Shown: piece after piece, positions 30,696 through 31,128 of the stretch
How the letters are laid out: each line of letters begins with the position of its first letter
How positions within the stretch are numbered: the first letter of the stretch is position 1
DNA from: a virus
Reading direction: 5' to 3' (one strand)
DNA length: 31,128 bases
Virus record (IMG/VR): IMGVR_UViG_3300035034_003300
Location: 1-31,128 of that record
Program-made: the position numbers and the translations under genes
The notes under the pieces: model-generated
The model's input: only the letters and a program-made list of their open reading frames with translations
Databases searched by the model: none
What the model was told of the DNA's origin: nothing

Positions 30696-31128
30696 ATGCC
30701 CGAGATCTATGCTAACAACGCTACAGGCGTTTTGGCCTCGGCGGTTACTGCGGCCCAAACCACACTGCCGCTAGAGACCGGTCATGCGCTGCCTGACCCG
30801 GGCGCGAACTGGTATCGCGCCACGCTCTTCAACGTGGCTGGCGGGGTCGAAGTCGATCATGAAGTGGTCCGTGTCACGGCCTTGGCGACGAATACCCTTA
30901 CGGTCGAACGCGATTACGAGGCTTCCGGCAGTTTTCCCTACGATGCCGGTACGCCGGTCCAGTTGCGCTTTACGGCGGGCACACTGCGCGACGCGCTTGG
31001 CACGGCTGCGCCGCTAGACGTTGCCGCCACAGGGGATGCCGCTGTTGGTGAAGTAGTGAAGGGAGACGACTCGCGACTGACCGATGCGCGAGCGCCGACC
31101 AGCCATACTCACCCGTGGGGCGAGGTGA
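30696..31128 (+). CDS. Tail fibre / receptor-binding protein, N-terminal part
   Basis: The ATG at 30696, one base after the preceding stop and with CCAGGAG about 10 nt upstream, opens a frame that stays open to the right edge (144 complete codons). The start MPEIYANNATGVLASAVTAA continues with a beta-rich domain (ETGHALPDPGANWYRATLFN, HEVVRVTALATNTLTVERDY) that usually attaches fibres to the tail. It then has VVKGDDSRLTDARAPTSHTH, the DSRL-x-DAR-x-PT-x-HTH element typical of phage tail fibres. The receptor-binding distal part lies outside the window. Confidence 0.8.
   Translation, partial: MPEIYANNATGVLASAVTAAQTTLPLETGHALPDPGANWYRATLFNVAGGVEVDHEVVRVTALATNTLTVERDYEASGSFPYDAGTPVQLRFTAGTLRDALGTAAPLDVAATGDAAVGEVVKGDDSRLTDARAPTSHTHPWGEV

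Overview
The window is part of a GC-rich genome of a tailed double-stranded DNA phage, most likely a short-tailed (podovirus-like) phage of a proteobacterial host. The support is a compact head-assembly block in canonical order: small terminase, large terminase, P22-type portal, scaffold, major capsid protein of the N4-gp56 type, and head-tail adaptors. These are followed by internal virion proteins, one enormous 2897-residue protein and the start of a tail-fibre module. No rRNA, tRNA, integrase, DNA polymerase, RNA polymerase or lysis cassette could be recognised. The host cannot be named from the sequence alone. The overall plan (P22-like portal plus one giant multidomain virion protein) recalls Bcep22-like podophages, but that is an inference by architecture.

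Layout. Positions 1-7024 carry leftward genes. From right to left these are a small membrane protein, a 488-aa protein with a structured leader, a zinc-motif protein, several very small genes, a two-HTH protein, a 567-aa protein with an internal duplication, and small conserved phage genes that run off the left edge. Non-coding stretches here are unusually rich in repeats. They include a nested inverted-repeat element (3117-3565), a compound tandem-repeat tract (4423-4667) and a 14-bp tandem repeat present at both 3837-3869 and 7179-7212. Positions 7025-7304 form the divergent switch region. From 7305 to the right edge all genes read rightward, mostly with overlaps or tiny gaps: terS-terL-portal-scaffold, a terminator, major capsid, a second terminator, small head protein, two adaptor-like proteins, a GNAT-like protein, three internal-protein candidates, the giant protein, then tail and decoration genes.

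How it fits together. TerS, TerL and portal package DNA; scaffold and capsid build the shell; the 14915-16705 products probably connect head and tail. The 16683-28825 genes resemble the ejection set of podoviruses, whose proteins leave the virion with the DNA. The giant protein starts with a complete-looking staphylococcal-nuclease-like active site and carries a HELGH zincin motif near residue 2066, so it probably acts during entry or in the newly infected cell.

The most striking non-coding signal is a 17-bp dyad, TATTCGC-N3-GCGAATA. It recurs at seven sites, six in intergenic DNA and one at the end of terL. They lie in front of the terS, portal, capsid and tail units and the leftward HTH gene. 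It looks like the binding site of a phage-wide regulator or a phage-specific promoter class.
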